A program made the translations under genes and the position numbers. A DNA stretch of 37,949 nt from Mycobacterium neglectum (GTDB lineage: Bacteria; Actinomycetota; Actinomycetes; Mycobacteriales; Mycobacteriaceae), in NCBI RefSeq assembly GCF_002591975.1, contig NZ_NVQE01000052.1, forward strand, positions 1 to 37,949, written 5' to 3'. Below the pieces are notes generated by a model. It searched no databases and was not told where the DNA came from. It saw only the letters and a program-made list of their open reading frames with translations. Within the stretch, counting starts at the first letter, position 1; each line of letters begins with the position of its first letter. Of this stretch, positions 15,447 to 23,821 are shown piece after piece.

Positions 15447-16792
15447 CGAAATCTCGGACCAAACTCGGATTGGCAATCGTTCTGGTCAGCCTCATCGTGG
15501 GCGGGTCGATTGCGGTGACTCGTGCGGCACACGAGCCCGATCGAGTACACGTTGTCGCCTTCTTCGACAACAGCAACGGGGTGTTCGTCGGCGATGATGT
15601 CCGCATCAAGGGCGTTCGCGTCGGCGGGATCGACGCCATCGACCCGGAGCCCACACGAGTCAGGATCGCCTTCTGGGTCGACGCGAAATACACGGTGCCC
15701 GCCGATGCCAAAGCGGTGATCCTGTCGCCGACGCTGGTGACCTCCCGCGCCATCCAATTGACTCCCGGCTACACCGGTGGCCCGACGCTGCAGGACAACG
15801 CCGTCATCCCCAGAGAACGCACCGCTGTTCCAGTGGAGTTCGACGAATTGCGCCGACAGCTCGAACGGCTGACGACACTGCTGCAGCCCACCGAGCCCGG
15901 CGGAGTCAGCACGCTGGGCGCCCTGGTCAACACCGCCGCCGACAACTTGCGCGGCCAAGGCCCGGCAATACGCGACGCCATCATCCAGTTGTCACAGTCG
16001 GTGTCCGCGCTAGCCGATCACAGCCCGGACATCTTCAGCAGCGTCAAGAATCTTTCGACACTCGTGTCTGCGCTGCAGGACAGCACCGTCCTGATACGTC
16101 AGCTGAATCAGAACCTCGGGTCGGTCACCGGGCTACTGACCAACAACCCGACCGAAGTCGGGGACGCGGTGAAGAACCTCAATGACGTGGTGGGCGACCT
16201 GACGGCTTTCGTCGCCGCAAACCGCGAGACGATCGGCGCCACGTCGGACAAGTTGACGTCGGTCTCCGATGCACTGACGGCCAGCATCGACGACATCAAG
16301 CAGCTGCTGCATATCGCGCCGACGACGTTGTCCAACGCCGCCAACCTCTACAAGCCCGCGCAGGGCACGCTCACCGGAGTTCTCAACGTCGCGAATTTCT
16401 CGGATCCGATCACCTTTTTGTGCGGCGCAGTGCAGGCCGCGTCGCGACTGAACAACGAACAATCGGCGAAATTGTGTGTGCAGTACTTGGCGCCGATCAT
16501 CAAGAACCGCCAATATAACTTCCCCCCGATCGGGGTGAACCCGGTCGTCCAGGCCAGCGCCCGGCCGAATGAAGTGACGTACAGTGAGGACTGGATGCGG
16601 CCGGACTACATTCCGCCGCAGCCGATTTCGCCACCCGATGCAACCGCCTCCGACCCGAATGCGCCGCCACCGCTTGGCGGGCCAGCGCTGCCAGCTGAAG
16701 CCCCAGTGCCGGTTTCTGGCCCGTCGGGTCAGCCGACCGATCCGGCCGCCGGGCTGCCCGGCATGATGATTCCACCCGGGAGCGGCTCATGA
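15443..16792 (+). CDS. mceD: Mce protein, MceD-type
   Basis: The 449-aa protein has an N-terminal helix (about 7-28), an MCE domain with VRIKGVRVGGI, then long helices rich in Leu and Asn repeats, and a Pro-rich tail ending in a Gly/Pro segment. Two cysteines (FLCGAVQ and AKLCVQY) lie in the domain after the helices and could form a disulfide. ATG 15443 overlaps mceC (ATGA). The stop overlaps the mceE start (ATGA at 16789). Confidence 0.93.
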   Translation: MTKSRTKLGLAIVLVSLIVGGSIAVTRAAHEPDRVHVVAFFDNSNGVFVGDDVRIKGVRVGGIDAIDPEPTRVRIAFWVDAKYTVPADAKAVILSPTLVTSRAIQLTPGYTGGPTLQDNAVIPRERTAVPVEFDELRRQLERLTTLLQPTEPGGVSTLGALVNTAADNLRGQGPAIRDAIIQLSQSVSALADHSPDIFSSVKNLSTLVSALQDSTVLIRQLNQNLGSVTGLLTNNPTEVGDAVKNLNDVVGDLTAFVAANRETIGATSDKLTSVSDALTASIDDIKQLLHIAPTTLSNAANLYKPAQGTLTGVLNVANFSDPITFLCGAVQAASRLNNEQSAKLCVQYLAPIIKNRQYNFPPIGVNPVVQASARPNEVTYSEDWMRPDYIPPQPISPPDATASDPNAPPPLGGPALPAEAPVPVSGPSGQPTDPAAGLPGMMIPPGSGS

Positions 16793-17928
16793 CGGGGAAG
16801 CGCTGCGTTCGTGCCGCCGCGGTGATCGTGATCGCGCTGACCATCGCCGCTCTGTCGGGATGCGGTTTTCGCGGGTTGAACTCCTTTCGGCTGCCCGGGA
16901 CGCAAGGCCACGGGCAGGGCTCGTACACGATCCAAGCCGAAATGCCCGATGTCGAAAACCTTCAGCCAAACTCGCGTGTCCGAGTGGGTGACGTCAATGT
17001 GGGTACGGTCACGAAGATCGAGCGTCGAGGGTGGCATGCGCTGCTCACCCTCGCACTCGATGGTGGCGTCGACCTTCCCGCCAACTCGACCGTGTCGCTG
17101 GGTCAAACCAGCCTGCTGGGCTCACTGCACATCGAGTTGGCGCCCCCCACCGATGTTCGCCCGGCGGGAAAACTCCGGACCGGTTCGCTGATTCCGTTGT
17201 CCTCGGCTGGGGCCTACCCGTCCACCGAACAGACCCTGGCGTCGGTCTCCCTCCTGCTCAACGGCGGCGGAGTGGGGCAGGTACAGGACATCACCACAGC
17301 ACTCACGTCCGCGCTGGGAGGCCGCGAAAAGGAATTCCGCAGCCTCCTCACACAGCTGGACACCTTCACCGCCAACGTCAACGGTCAAATCGACGACATC
17401 ATCGCGGCCACCGAGAGCCTCAACAATCTGGCCGCCCAGTTCGCCGCACAAAAACCAGTCATCGATAAGGCGCTAGAAACGATTCCCGACGCGCTGGCGG
17501 TGATTAACGCCGAACGCGACCAGCTCGTGGAGGCGGTCGACCAGCTCGGCAAATTCGGCGCACTGGCCGCGGACTCAGTCAACCAGTCGCAAGAGTCATT
17601 GATCCAGATCTTGAACGACCTGGGACCGGTACTGGAATCACTGGCGAACGCCGGTCCCGCGTTGACCCGTTCACTGAACTTGTTCACCACCGTTCCGTTC
17701 GTGAAAGACAACCTGACCAAGTGGTGGCGGGGTGATTACGCCAACATCACCACCATCGTCGACTTGACATTGAGTCGCATCGACGCGGCGCTATTCACCG
17801 GTACCCGGTTCGAAGGCAACCTCACCGAACTTGAATTGCAGTGGGGCCGCACGATCGGGCAACTGCCAAGCCCCTACACCGCGCGAAATCCGCTAATTGT
17901 CCCGTACCGGTTGGACCAAGGACCGTAA
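16789..17928 (+). CDS. mceE: Mce lipoprotein, MceE-type
   Basis: The 379-aa protein starts with a positively charged, hydrophobic signal peptide ending in a lipobox LSGC, with the lipidated Cys at about residue 25. This is the hallmark of MceE (LprN-like) subunits, which are anchored by lipid instead of a helix. The MCE domain follows (VRVGDVNVGTV, about 63-75), then the helical tunnel region. It has no proline-rich tail. ATG 16789 overlaps mceD, and its TAA stop directly abuts the mceF ATG. Confidence 0.94.
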   Translation: MTGKRCVRAAAVIVIALTIAALSGCGFRGLNSFRLPGTQGHGQGSYTIQAEMPDVENLQPNSRVRVGDVNVGTVTKIERRGWHALLTLALDGGVDLPANSTVSLGQTSLLGSLHIELAPPTDVRPAGKLRTGSLIPLSSAGAYPSTEQTLASVSLLLNGGGVGQVQDITTALTSALGGREKEFRSLLTQLDTFTANVNGQIDDIIAATESLNNLAAQFAAQKPVIDKALETIPDALAVINAERDQLVEAVDQLGKFGALAADSVNQSQESLIQILNDLGPVLESLANAGPALTRSLNLFTTVPFVKDNLTKWWRGDYANITTIVDLTLSRIDAALFTGTRFEGNLTELELQWGRTIGQLPSPYTARNPLIVPYRLDQGP

Positions 17929-19389
17929 ATGTACCTGAGTAAACGAGTTCGGGTGCAGCTGGCCGTCTTTGGAGCGGTGACGCTGTTGGCCGGTGGAAGC
18001 ATGGGCTTCTACTACCTTCGGCTGCCGAGCCTGCTCTTCGGTGTCGGCCGTTACCAAGTCACCATGAAGCTTCAGGACTCAGCGAGCCTGTACGACAACG
18101 CCAACGTCACCTACCGGGGCGCGACGGTAGGCCGGGTCTCAGATGTCCGCCTCAGTGACACGGGCGTCGACGCCGTGCTGTCGCTGCAGTCAGACATCAA
18201 GATCCCGGCGGACCTCGAGGCTCACGTGGGTAGCCAGACCGCGGTAGGCGAATTGTTCGTCGACCTCGTCCCGCGAAGCGGTGACGGTGCGCGGCTGAAG
18301 AACGGCGACGTGATATCGGCCGACCGCACCTCGGTCCCTCCCGACATCAACGCACTGCTGCGGGCTGTCAACACCGGTGTCCAAGCGATCCCGCGCAACA
18401 ACCTCAAAACGGTGATCGACGAGTCCTACACGGCTTTCGGTGGCTTGGGCCCCGAGCTTTCCCGGCTGACCCGGGGTGCCACCACGCTGGCCATCGATGC
18501 GCGCAACAACCTGCCCGCGCTGACCACCCTCATCGATGAGTCCAAACCCATTTTGGATACCCAGACCGACACCTCCGACTCCATCCAGACCTGGGCGGCC
18601 AATGTCGCTCAAATCACCAATCAGCTGCAGCTGCAGGATGATTCGGTGCGGGGCTTACTGGTCAACGGGCCCCCCGCCGCAGACGAGGTACGTCAGCTGT
18701 TCGACCGCGTACGGCCCACCTTGCCCATCCTGCTGGCCAATATGGTCAGCCTCGGGCAAGTGGCCCTGACCTATCAACCCAACCTCGAGCAGATCCTCGC
18801 CCTGTACCCGATCGAGATCGCCGGCCTCCAAGGTGCCGCACTGGCCAACCGAAACACCAAACAGGACTACAAAGGTGTGTTCTTGTCCTTCAACCTAAAC
18901 CTCAATGTGCCCCCGCCGTGCAGAACGGGATACCTACCCGCCCAACAGCAACGCACACCGACTGAAGTGGATGCCCCACCGAAGCCCGCCGGTGACTTGT
19001 ACTGCCGGATACCACAGGAATCCGGCCTCACGAACGTCCGCGGAGCTCGAAACCTGCCCTGTGTGACTCGGCCGGGAAAGCGCGCGCCCACGGTGAAGAT
19101 GTGCGAAAGCGACGAAAACTACGTACCACTCAACGACGGCACCAACTGGAAAGGCGATCCGAATGCGACGCTGTCCGGTCAGGCGGTTCCGCAGCTGCCG
19201 CCAGGAACGCCACCGCCCACCCCGGTGCCGGCGACCGCCCCGATTCCGGTCGCCGAGTACGACCCGAGCACAGGCAGCTACATCGGACCGGATGGAAAAC
19301 AGTACAGGCAGGCGGATTTGGGCCGGAATGCTGCCGGGGATCAGACCTGGCAGGACATGCTGCTTCCGCCAAAGGACGGTGAACGGTGA
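17929..19389 (+). CDS. mceF: Mce protein, MceF-type
   Basis: The sixth MCE protein (486 aa) has an anchor helix (about 10-30), an MCE domain containing NANVTYRGATVGRV (about 57-70), a helical region, and a C-terminal domain with several Cys residues (PPCRTGY, LYCRI, LPCVT, VKMCES) that may form disulfides outside the membrane. ATG 17929 follows the mceE stop with no gap. Its stop overlaps the first Mam gene (GTGA, 19386). The complete, uninterrupted A-F set indicates a working transporter. Confidence 0.94.
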   Translation: MYLSKRVRVQLAVFGAVTLLAGGSMGFYYLRLPSLLFGVGRYQVTMKLQDSASLYDNANVTYRGATVGRVSDVRLSDTGVDAVLSLQSDIKIPADLEAHVGSQTAVGELFVDLVPRSGDGARLKNGDVISADRTSVPPDINALLRAVNTGVQAIPRNNLKTVIDESYTAFGGLGPELSRLTRGATTLAIDARNNLPALTTLIDESKPILDTQTDTSDSIQTWAANVAQITNQLQLQDDSVRGLLVNGPPAADEVRQLFDRVRPTLPILLANMVSLGQVALTYQPNLEQILALYPIEIAGLQGAALANRNTKQDYKGVFLSFNLNLNVPPPCRTGYLPAQQQRTPTEVDAPPKPAGDLYCRIPQESGLTNVRGARNLPCVTRPGKRAPTVKMCESDENYVPLNDGTNWKGDPNATLSGQAVPQLPPGTPPPTPVPATAPIPVAEYDPSTGSYIGPDGKQYRQADLGRNAAGDQTWQDMLLPPKDGER

Positions 19390-20042
19390 CCATCCACACC
19401 GCCGACGACCCGGCCGACGATCCCACAGCGAGTGGGACGGCCCCTGATGACACCCTCGTTGTCGGCCCCGACAACGGCCCCGACAGTGGAGGCGCCGACG
19501 GCGAGGACCCCGAAGGCCTCAACGACAAACCTGAAACCGCGCGCGCCTGGCGCAAGGCGATGCCGCCGCAGCGACTGGCGCTTGTGATGGGATTGGTAGC
19601 AGCGTTGACGATGGCCGCTCTGACCAGTTGGCTCGGCTTCCAGACCTACCAAGCGCATCAGGCCGCCGAACAACGTCAGCTATTCGTGCAGGTCGGACGG
19701 CAAGGCGCACTGAATCTGACCACGATCGACTGGCAGCACGCCGACGTCGATGTAAAGCGCATTCTCGACTCGGCTACCGGCACGTTCTACGACGAGTTCT
19801 CCCAGCGGTCACAGCCGTTCATCGACGTGGTCAACAAGGTGAAGTCCAAATCGGTGGGCACCATTACCGAGGCCGGCTTGGAATCGCATTCCCGTGACAC
19901 GGCCCAGGTGCTGGTCGCGGTCAGCGTGAAGACCACGGTCGGCGATGGGCCAGAACAGGAACCCCGGTCATGGCGAATGCGCGTCACGGTGCAGAAAGTC
20001 GGCAACGATGCGAAGGTCGCCGACGTGGAGTTCGTGGTATGA
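19386..20042 (+). CDS. Mce-associated membrane protein (Mam), first
   Basis: The 218-aa protein has an acidic, disordered cytosolic N-terminus (about 1-50), one membrane helix (about 63-85), and an extracytosolic domain of the Mam type, which resembles the NTF2-like Mce-associated proteins found after mceF in mycobacteria. Such proteins stabilise or assist Mce complexes. GTG 19386 overlaps the mceF stop. It is coupled to the next gene by ATGA at 20039. Confidence 0.88.
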   Translation: MTIHTADDPADDPTASGTAPDDTLVVGPDNGPDSGGADGEDPEGLNDKPETARAWRKAMPPQRLALVMGLVAALTMAALTSWLGFQTYQAHQAAEQRQLFVQVGRQGALNLTTIDWQHADVDVKRILDSATGTFYDEFSQRSQPFIDVVNKVKSKSVGTITEAGLESHSRDTAQVLVAVSVKTTVGDGPEQEPRSWRMRVTVQKVGNDAKVADVEFVV

Positions 20043-20698
20043 GGAATTCACCAGCGAAAGTCGAGCCCGATGACGGCGACGCCGCCCACTCCGCCGGAGC
20101 CGACGCCCAACCACCATCACCCGAGAAAACATCGAAGAGCGCGTCGGGATGCGAGGCCGCCGTAGCGCCAGAATGCCTGGACCGCGACGATGTGGCCTCG
20201 ATAGCCGACCGTCGCGGCACTTTCGTGCGGATGCTCGGATTCTGGCTCTTGCCCTCAATCGCGTTGTTGCTGGCGCTGGGCGCGGCCTACTTCAAGTATC
20301 AAGAAGGAACCGCCAGTGACGAGGATCGCGCCCGCGTTGAAACCGTTCAGGTCGCCACCGAAGCGACGGTCGCGATGCTGTCCTACACACCCGAAACGGC
20401 AGCCGAGAAACTCAAGGCCGCGCGCGATCGACTGACGGGACCATTTCGCGGTTCATACACATCGTTGACTGAGGATGTCGTCATTCCTGGGGCACAGCAG
20501 CAACGAATCTCAGCCACCGCCAGGGTGTCAGCCGCCGCCTCCGTCTCCGTAAGCAAGAACCGTGCCATCGTCATGGTGTTCGTCGACCAAACCACCACTG
20601 TGGGCAAAGACGCGCCGACAGAGACCGACTCCGTAGTCCAGGTCAGCCTCGACAAGGTCGAATCCCACTGGTTGATATCGGGTTTCGAGCCGAAATGA
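20039..20698 (+). CDS. Mce-associated membrane protein (Mam), second
   Basis: About 219 aa from ATG 20039. The frame is open further upstream, but the ATGA overlap with the preceding stop fixes the likely start. A disordered acidic N-terminus (about 1-60) is followed by one membrane helix (about 65-87) and an extracytosolic domain with a final KVESHWLISGFEPK, a common ending of Mam proteins. It closes the mce operon; the next gene begins about 70 bp later without an obvious terminator, so read-through is possible. Confidence 0.86.
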   Translation: MRNSPAKVEPDDGDAAHSAGADAQPPSPEKTSKSASGCEAAVAPECLDRDDVASIADRRGTFVRMLGFWLLPSIALLLALGAAYFKYQEGTASDEDRARVETVQVATEATVAMLSYTPETAAEKLKAARDRLTGPFRGSYTSLTEDVVIPGAQQQRISATARVSAAASVSVSKNRAIVMVFVDQTTTVGKDAPTETDSVVQVSLDKVESHWLISGFEPK

Positions 20699-20767
20699 GC
20701 ACCATCCAAACTTCAAGGTCGGCTGGTGGCCCCCAAGTCCGCCGATAGCAGCGTGTGAGGAGTGACC

Positions 20768-21910
20768 TTGAGTGCCGTGCGCGCAGTGAGACCATTTAGG
20801 ATCCACGTCGCCGATGACGTTCTCGACGATCTACGAACGCGTCTTTCGCGGACCCGTTGGCCGGAAGCCGAATGTGTACCGGACTGGACCCAGGGCATCC
20901 CGCTCGGGTACACCCGCGAACTGGCCGCCTATTGGGCCGACGGATACGACTGGCGGTCCCGTGAAGCCGCCCTCAACCGATTCGATCAGTTCGTCGTCGA
21001 AATCCACGGCGTGGACATCCATTTCATCCACCAGCGATCTCCGCACCAAGAGGCTTTTCCGCTGGTGATCACCCACGGCTGGCCCGGCTCGATCGTGGAG
21101 TTTCACAACGTGATCGAGCCGCTGACCAACCCGACTGCCCACGGGGGACGGGCCGAGGACGCCTTCCACGTGGTGTGCCCGGCGCTTCCGGGCTACGGTT
21201 TCTCCGGCAAGCCCACCAACGCCGGCTGGGGTGTCGGGAAGATCGCGCAGGCCTGGGAGACGCTCATGCTGCGCCTTGGCTACCAGCGCTACGGCGCCCA
21301 GGGCGGCGACTGGGGCGCAGCGATCACCACACAAATGGGCCGCAACCGCGGCCACTGCGCCGCCATCCATCTGAATATGCCGATCGCTTACCCTCCAGCG
21401 GGCGGCATCACCGATCCGACCGAGGAAGAACAGCTGGCCCTGGCCGCCCTGACGACTTATCAGCGTTGGGAGACAGGCTATTCCGAGCAGCAGTCCACCC
21501 GGCCTCAGACCGTCGGCTACGGACTGGCCGATTCGCCGGTCGGCCAGATGGCCTGGATCGTCGAGAAATTCGCAGCGTGGATGGACTGCGACGGCCATCC
21601 CGAGAACGTGCTCAGCCGCGATGAGCTCCTCGACAACGTCATGATGTACTGGGCTACCAATAGTGGCTCCTCCTCGGCCCGGTTGTACTGGGAGAGCTTC
21701 AAGACCCTGGACGCGACAACTCGTGTGGAATTGCCCACTGGTATTGCTGCCTTCCCCAAGGAGGTCCTGCGCGCACCGCGAAGTTGGTGCGAACCGATCT
21801 ACAACATCACCCATTGGACGACCATGCCGCGCGGCGGGCACTTCGCCGCTCTGGAACAACCGAGGCTCTTCGTCGACGACATCCGCGCATTCTTCGAATC
21901 CGTGCGGTGA
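20768..21910 (+). CDS. Epoxide hydrolase, EHN-type alpha/beta hydrolase
   Basis: About 380 aa from TTG 20768. The N-terminal epoxide-hydrolase (EHN) segment (first 100 residues, RPFRIHVADDVLDDLRTRL) precedes an alpha/beta-hydrolase core with the oxyanion motif HGWPGS (about 103-108), nucleophile Asp in GGDWG (about D181) and catalytic His in RGGHFAALEQP (about H358). It should add water to an epoxide to give a vicinal diol. GAGGAG (20757-20762) overlaps GTG 20762, so TTG 20768 or GTG 20777 is the better start. Placed after the mce genes, it may act on an epoxidised intermediate of the imported substrate. Confidence 0.92.
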   Translation: MSAVRAVRPFRIHVADDVLDDLRTRLSRTRWPEAECVPDWTQGIPLGYTRELAAYWADGYDWRSREAALNRFDQFVVEIHGVDIHFIHQRSPHQEAFPLVITHGWPGSIVEFHNVIEPLTNPTAHGGRAEDAFHVVCPALPGYGFSGKPTNAGWGVGKIAQAWETLMLRLGYQRYGAQGGDWGAAITTQMGRNRGHCAAIHLNMPIAYPPAGGITDPTEEEQLALAALTTYQRWETGYSEQQSTRPQTVGYGLADSPVGQMAWIVEKFAAWMDCDGHPENVLSRDELLDNVMMYWATNSGSSSARLYWESFKTLDATTRVELPTGIAAFPKEVLRAPRSWCEPIYNITHWTTMPRGGHFAALEQPRLFVDDIRAFFESVR

Positions 21911-21958
21911 TGCGGCCAGCCGGCAGGCAACGAAGCTTTGGGAGCACGCTTTCGATGA

Positions 21959-21990
21959 GCTAAACTTTCTGTATTGCGGAGATATTATCT
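21959..21990 (+). promoter_or_regulatory. AT-rich segment, possible promoter of ALDH2
   Basis: In a 135-bp gap, the 32 bases 21959-21990 are markedly AT-rich for this GC-rich sequence and include TATTAT (21983-21988), a good -10 hexamer. No convincing -35 lies at 16-18 bp. The downstream aldehyde dehydrogenase has its ribosome site AAGGAGG at 22033-22039. Confidence 0.28.
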
Positions 21991-22045
21991 GCTAGCAAGA
22001 GGATGCCCGCTGACAAGCACGTGTCAACTATCAAGGAGGCGATGA

Positions 22046-23506
22046 GTGGTAGACGACCCACGGAGTGCAGTCATGAGAACGTGGACGCTCCCGCTAGGTG
22101 ACGCAACTTTGCAGGGCCAAAGCGTCTACGACGTGGAGGATCCGTGTACCGGCGACGTGCTGACCCAGGTGCCCGACTGCAGCAGTGAGGATGTCGACAG
22201 GGTGGTGGCGACTGCACATGCCGCTCAACGCGATTGGGCGCTGCGGACGCCTCGCCAGCGCGGCACCGCGCTGCGGGCTTTGGCGACACTCATGCGCGAT
22301 CACTCTGAAGAGCTCGCGCTGCTCGACGCAATTGACGGCGGCTTTCCACTGCCTGCGATGCGCGACGACGTCACGTGGGCGGCCGACGTGCTCGAGCTGA
22401 TGGCAGACGACGCGCTCGACCTCGGCGGACGGACTATCCCGCTCTCGGCGAACCTGCACTACACGCTGCAGCAGCCCTACGGCGTAGTCGCTCGAATCGT
22501 CCCCTTCAATCATCCCGTCCTATTTGCAGGATCCAAGATCGCCGCTCCGCTGATGGCGGGGAACGCCGTGGTGCTCAAAGCTCCCGATCAAACACCGTTG
22601 TCGGCCATCCGGCTCGCCGAGCTCGCCAGGGAGGTCCTGCCCGAAGGCCTATTCGGGGTGGTAACCGGGCACGGGGCAACTGCCGGCGCCGCGTTGGTTG
22701 CCCATCCACTAGTCCGGCGAATCGGCTTCATCGGCTCCCCGGGCACGGGCCGACATATCCAGCGCTTGGCGGCCGAGCACGGCGTCAAATACGTCACGCT
22801 GGAACTCGGCGGCAAGAACCCGATGATCGTCATGCCCGACGCCGACCTCGAGGCGGCTGCCAAAAGCGCCGTGGTAGGGATGAACTTCACCACCACCGCG
22901 GGCCAATCATGCGGATCAACAAGCAGACTGCTGCTGCACGAAGCGATCGCTGACGAGGTGATTGATCTGGTCGTCGATCAGGTCGCTGCCATCAAGGTAG
23001 GCGACCCGCTCGTTGACGGCACGGACATGGGACCCGTCATCGACCAAGCGCAATACTCAAAGTCGTTGCGGGCCATCGAGTCAGGACGGGCGGGCGGCGC
23101 CAGCGTACTTACCGGTGGAGGACGCGCGCAGGGTGTTGGTAGCAAAGGCTGGTATGTCGCCCCGACCGTATTGGCTGGAGTGGCACCACAAGCCGATGTC
23201 GCCCGCGACGAGATCTTCGGGCCCGTTCTTTCGGTGCTGACCGTCCGTGACGAAGCCGAGGCTGTCGAAGTTGCCAACAGCGTCGAGTTCGGGTTGACCG
23301 CCGCGGTGTGGACCAACGACGTAAGCCAAGCCCACCGCATGGCTGCGGGACTTGATGCCGGCTACGTCTGGATAAACGGCAGTGCACGCCATTACTGGGG
23401 GTTGCCCTTCGGCGGTTGGAAATCGTCAGGTGTTGGATCCGAAGAGTCCACGGAGGAACTGTTGTCCTACACCCAAGTCAAGGCAGTAACCGTCACCTTG
23501 GACTGA
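22046..23506 (+). CDS. Aldehyde dehydrogenase, second copy
   Basis: The 486-aa protein is an NAD(P)-dependent aldehyde dehydrogenase. The general base is in LELGGKNP (about E253), the nucleophile in AGQSCGSTS (about C289), and PFGGWKSSGVG is near the C-terminus. The oxyanion Asn region reads PFNHP, as in a subgroup of betaine/succinate-semialdehyde-like enzymes. AAGGAGG (22033-22039) fixes GTG 22046; ATG 22042 is in another frame. It is only distantly related to the copy at 286. The gap before it holds an AT-rich promoter candidate, and a hairpin follows its stop, so it may be transcribed alone. The substrate is unknown. Confidence 0.93.
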   Translation: MVDDPRSAVMRTWTLPLGDATLQGQSVYDVEDPCTGDVLTQVPDCSSEDVDRVVATAHAAQRDWALRTPRQRGTALRALATLMRDHSEELALLDAIDGGFPLPAMRDDVTWAADVLELMADDALDLGGRTIPLSANLHYTLQQPYGVVARIVPFNHPVLFAGSKIAAPLMAGNAVVLKAPDQTPLSAIRLAELAREVLPEGLFGVVTGHGATAGAALVAHPLVRRIGFIGSPGTGRHIQRLAAEHGVKYVTLELGGKNPMIVMPDADLEAAAKSAVVGMNFTTTAGQSCGSTSRLLLHEAIADEVIDLVVDQVAAIKVGDPLVDGTDMGPVIDQAQYSKSLRAIESGRAGGASVLTGGGRAQGVGSKGWYVAPTVLAGVAPQADVARDEIFGPVLSVLTVRDEAEAVEVANSVEFGLTAAVWTNDVSQAHRMAAGLDAGYVWINGSARHYWGLPFGGWKSSGVGSEESTEELLSYTQVKAVTVTLD

Positions 23507-23530
23507 ACTGCGTCGATGCGCTGGAAGGCG

Positions 23531-23563
23531 TCGACTGCGGACGGTGACCTTTCTCGCAGTCGA
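23531..23563 (+). terminator. Hairpin after ALDH2, possible terminator
   Basis: A perfect 9-bp inverted repeat, TCGACTGCG (23531-23539) and CGCAGTCGA (23555-23563), with a 15-base loop starts 24 bases after the aldehyde dehydrogenase stop. There is no T-tract, so intrinsic termination would have to be of the U-poor kind proposed for actinobacteria. The long loop makes an operator also possible. Confidence 0.4.
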
Positions 23564-23785
23564 AATCCTGTGGGAGAACTGCTATTTGACGTAGGGCGTC
23601 AGTCGGCCGTGCATCGGCGCCCCAGACGATAAGCGACCGATTAGAAAATCGACTCGGGACACGGCATCGCGCCGTTGCGGGTATGTGACACGCGGCTGTT
23701 TCCCCCGGAACCCCTCCGATGCCCGCGGCGGCGGCTATGTCCGGCGTCGGGTCGGGCAGCACGCAATCGACTGGTACACGCCGAC

Positions 23786-23815
23786 TTGCGCTAGCATCAG
23801 TTGTAGTTTCAAAAT
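23786..23815 (+). promoter_or_regulatory. Candidate promoter giving a leaderless MFS transcript
   Basis: TTGCGC (23786-23791) and CAAAAT (23810-23815) are 18 bases apart. A start about 7 bases after the -10 would fall on GTG 23822 itself. The absence of any ribosome-binding purine stretch before that GTG fits a leaderless mRNA, which is common in mycobacteria. The AGTTGT direct repeat flanks the -10 and could be the site of the MarR regulator encoded downstream. Confidence 0.3.
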
Positions 23816-23821
23816 AGTTGT

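Larger units (their letters stand above)
23507..23821 (+). other. Intergenic region with hairpins and MFS promoter
   Basis: This 315-base stretch carries no convincing gene. It holds a 9-bp-stem hairpin (23531-23563), a small hairpin TGACG/CGTCA (23587-23601) and an AT-rich promoter-like end (23786-23821). In that end AGTTGT occurs twice (23799-23804 and 23816-23821), one possible pair of regulator half-sites. The middle (23602-23760) shows nothing I can name. Confidence 0.5.
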
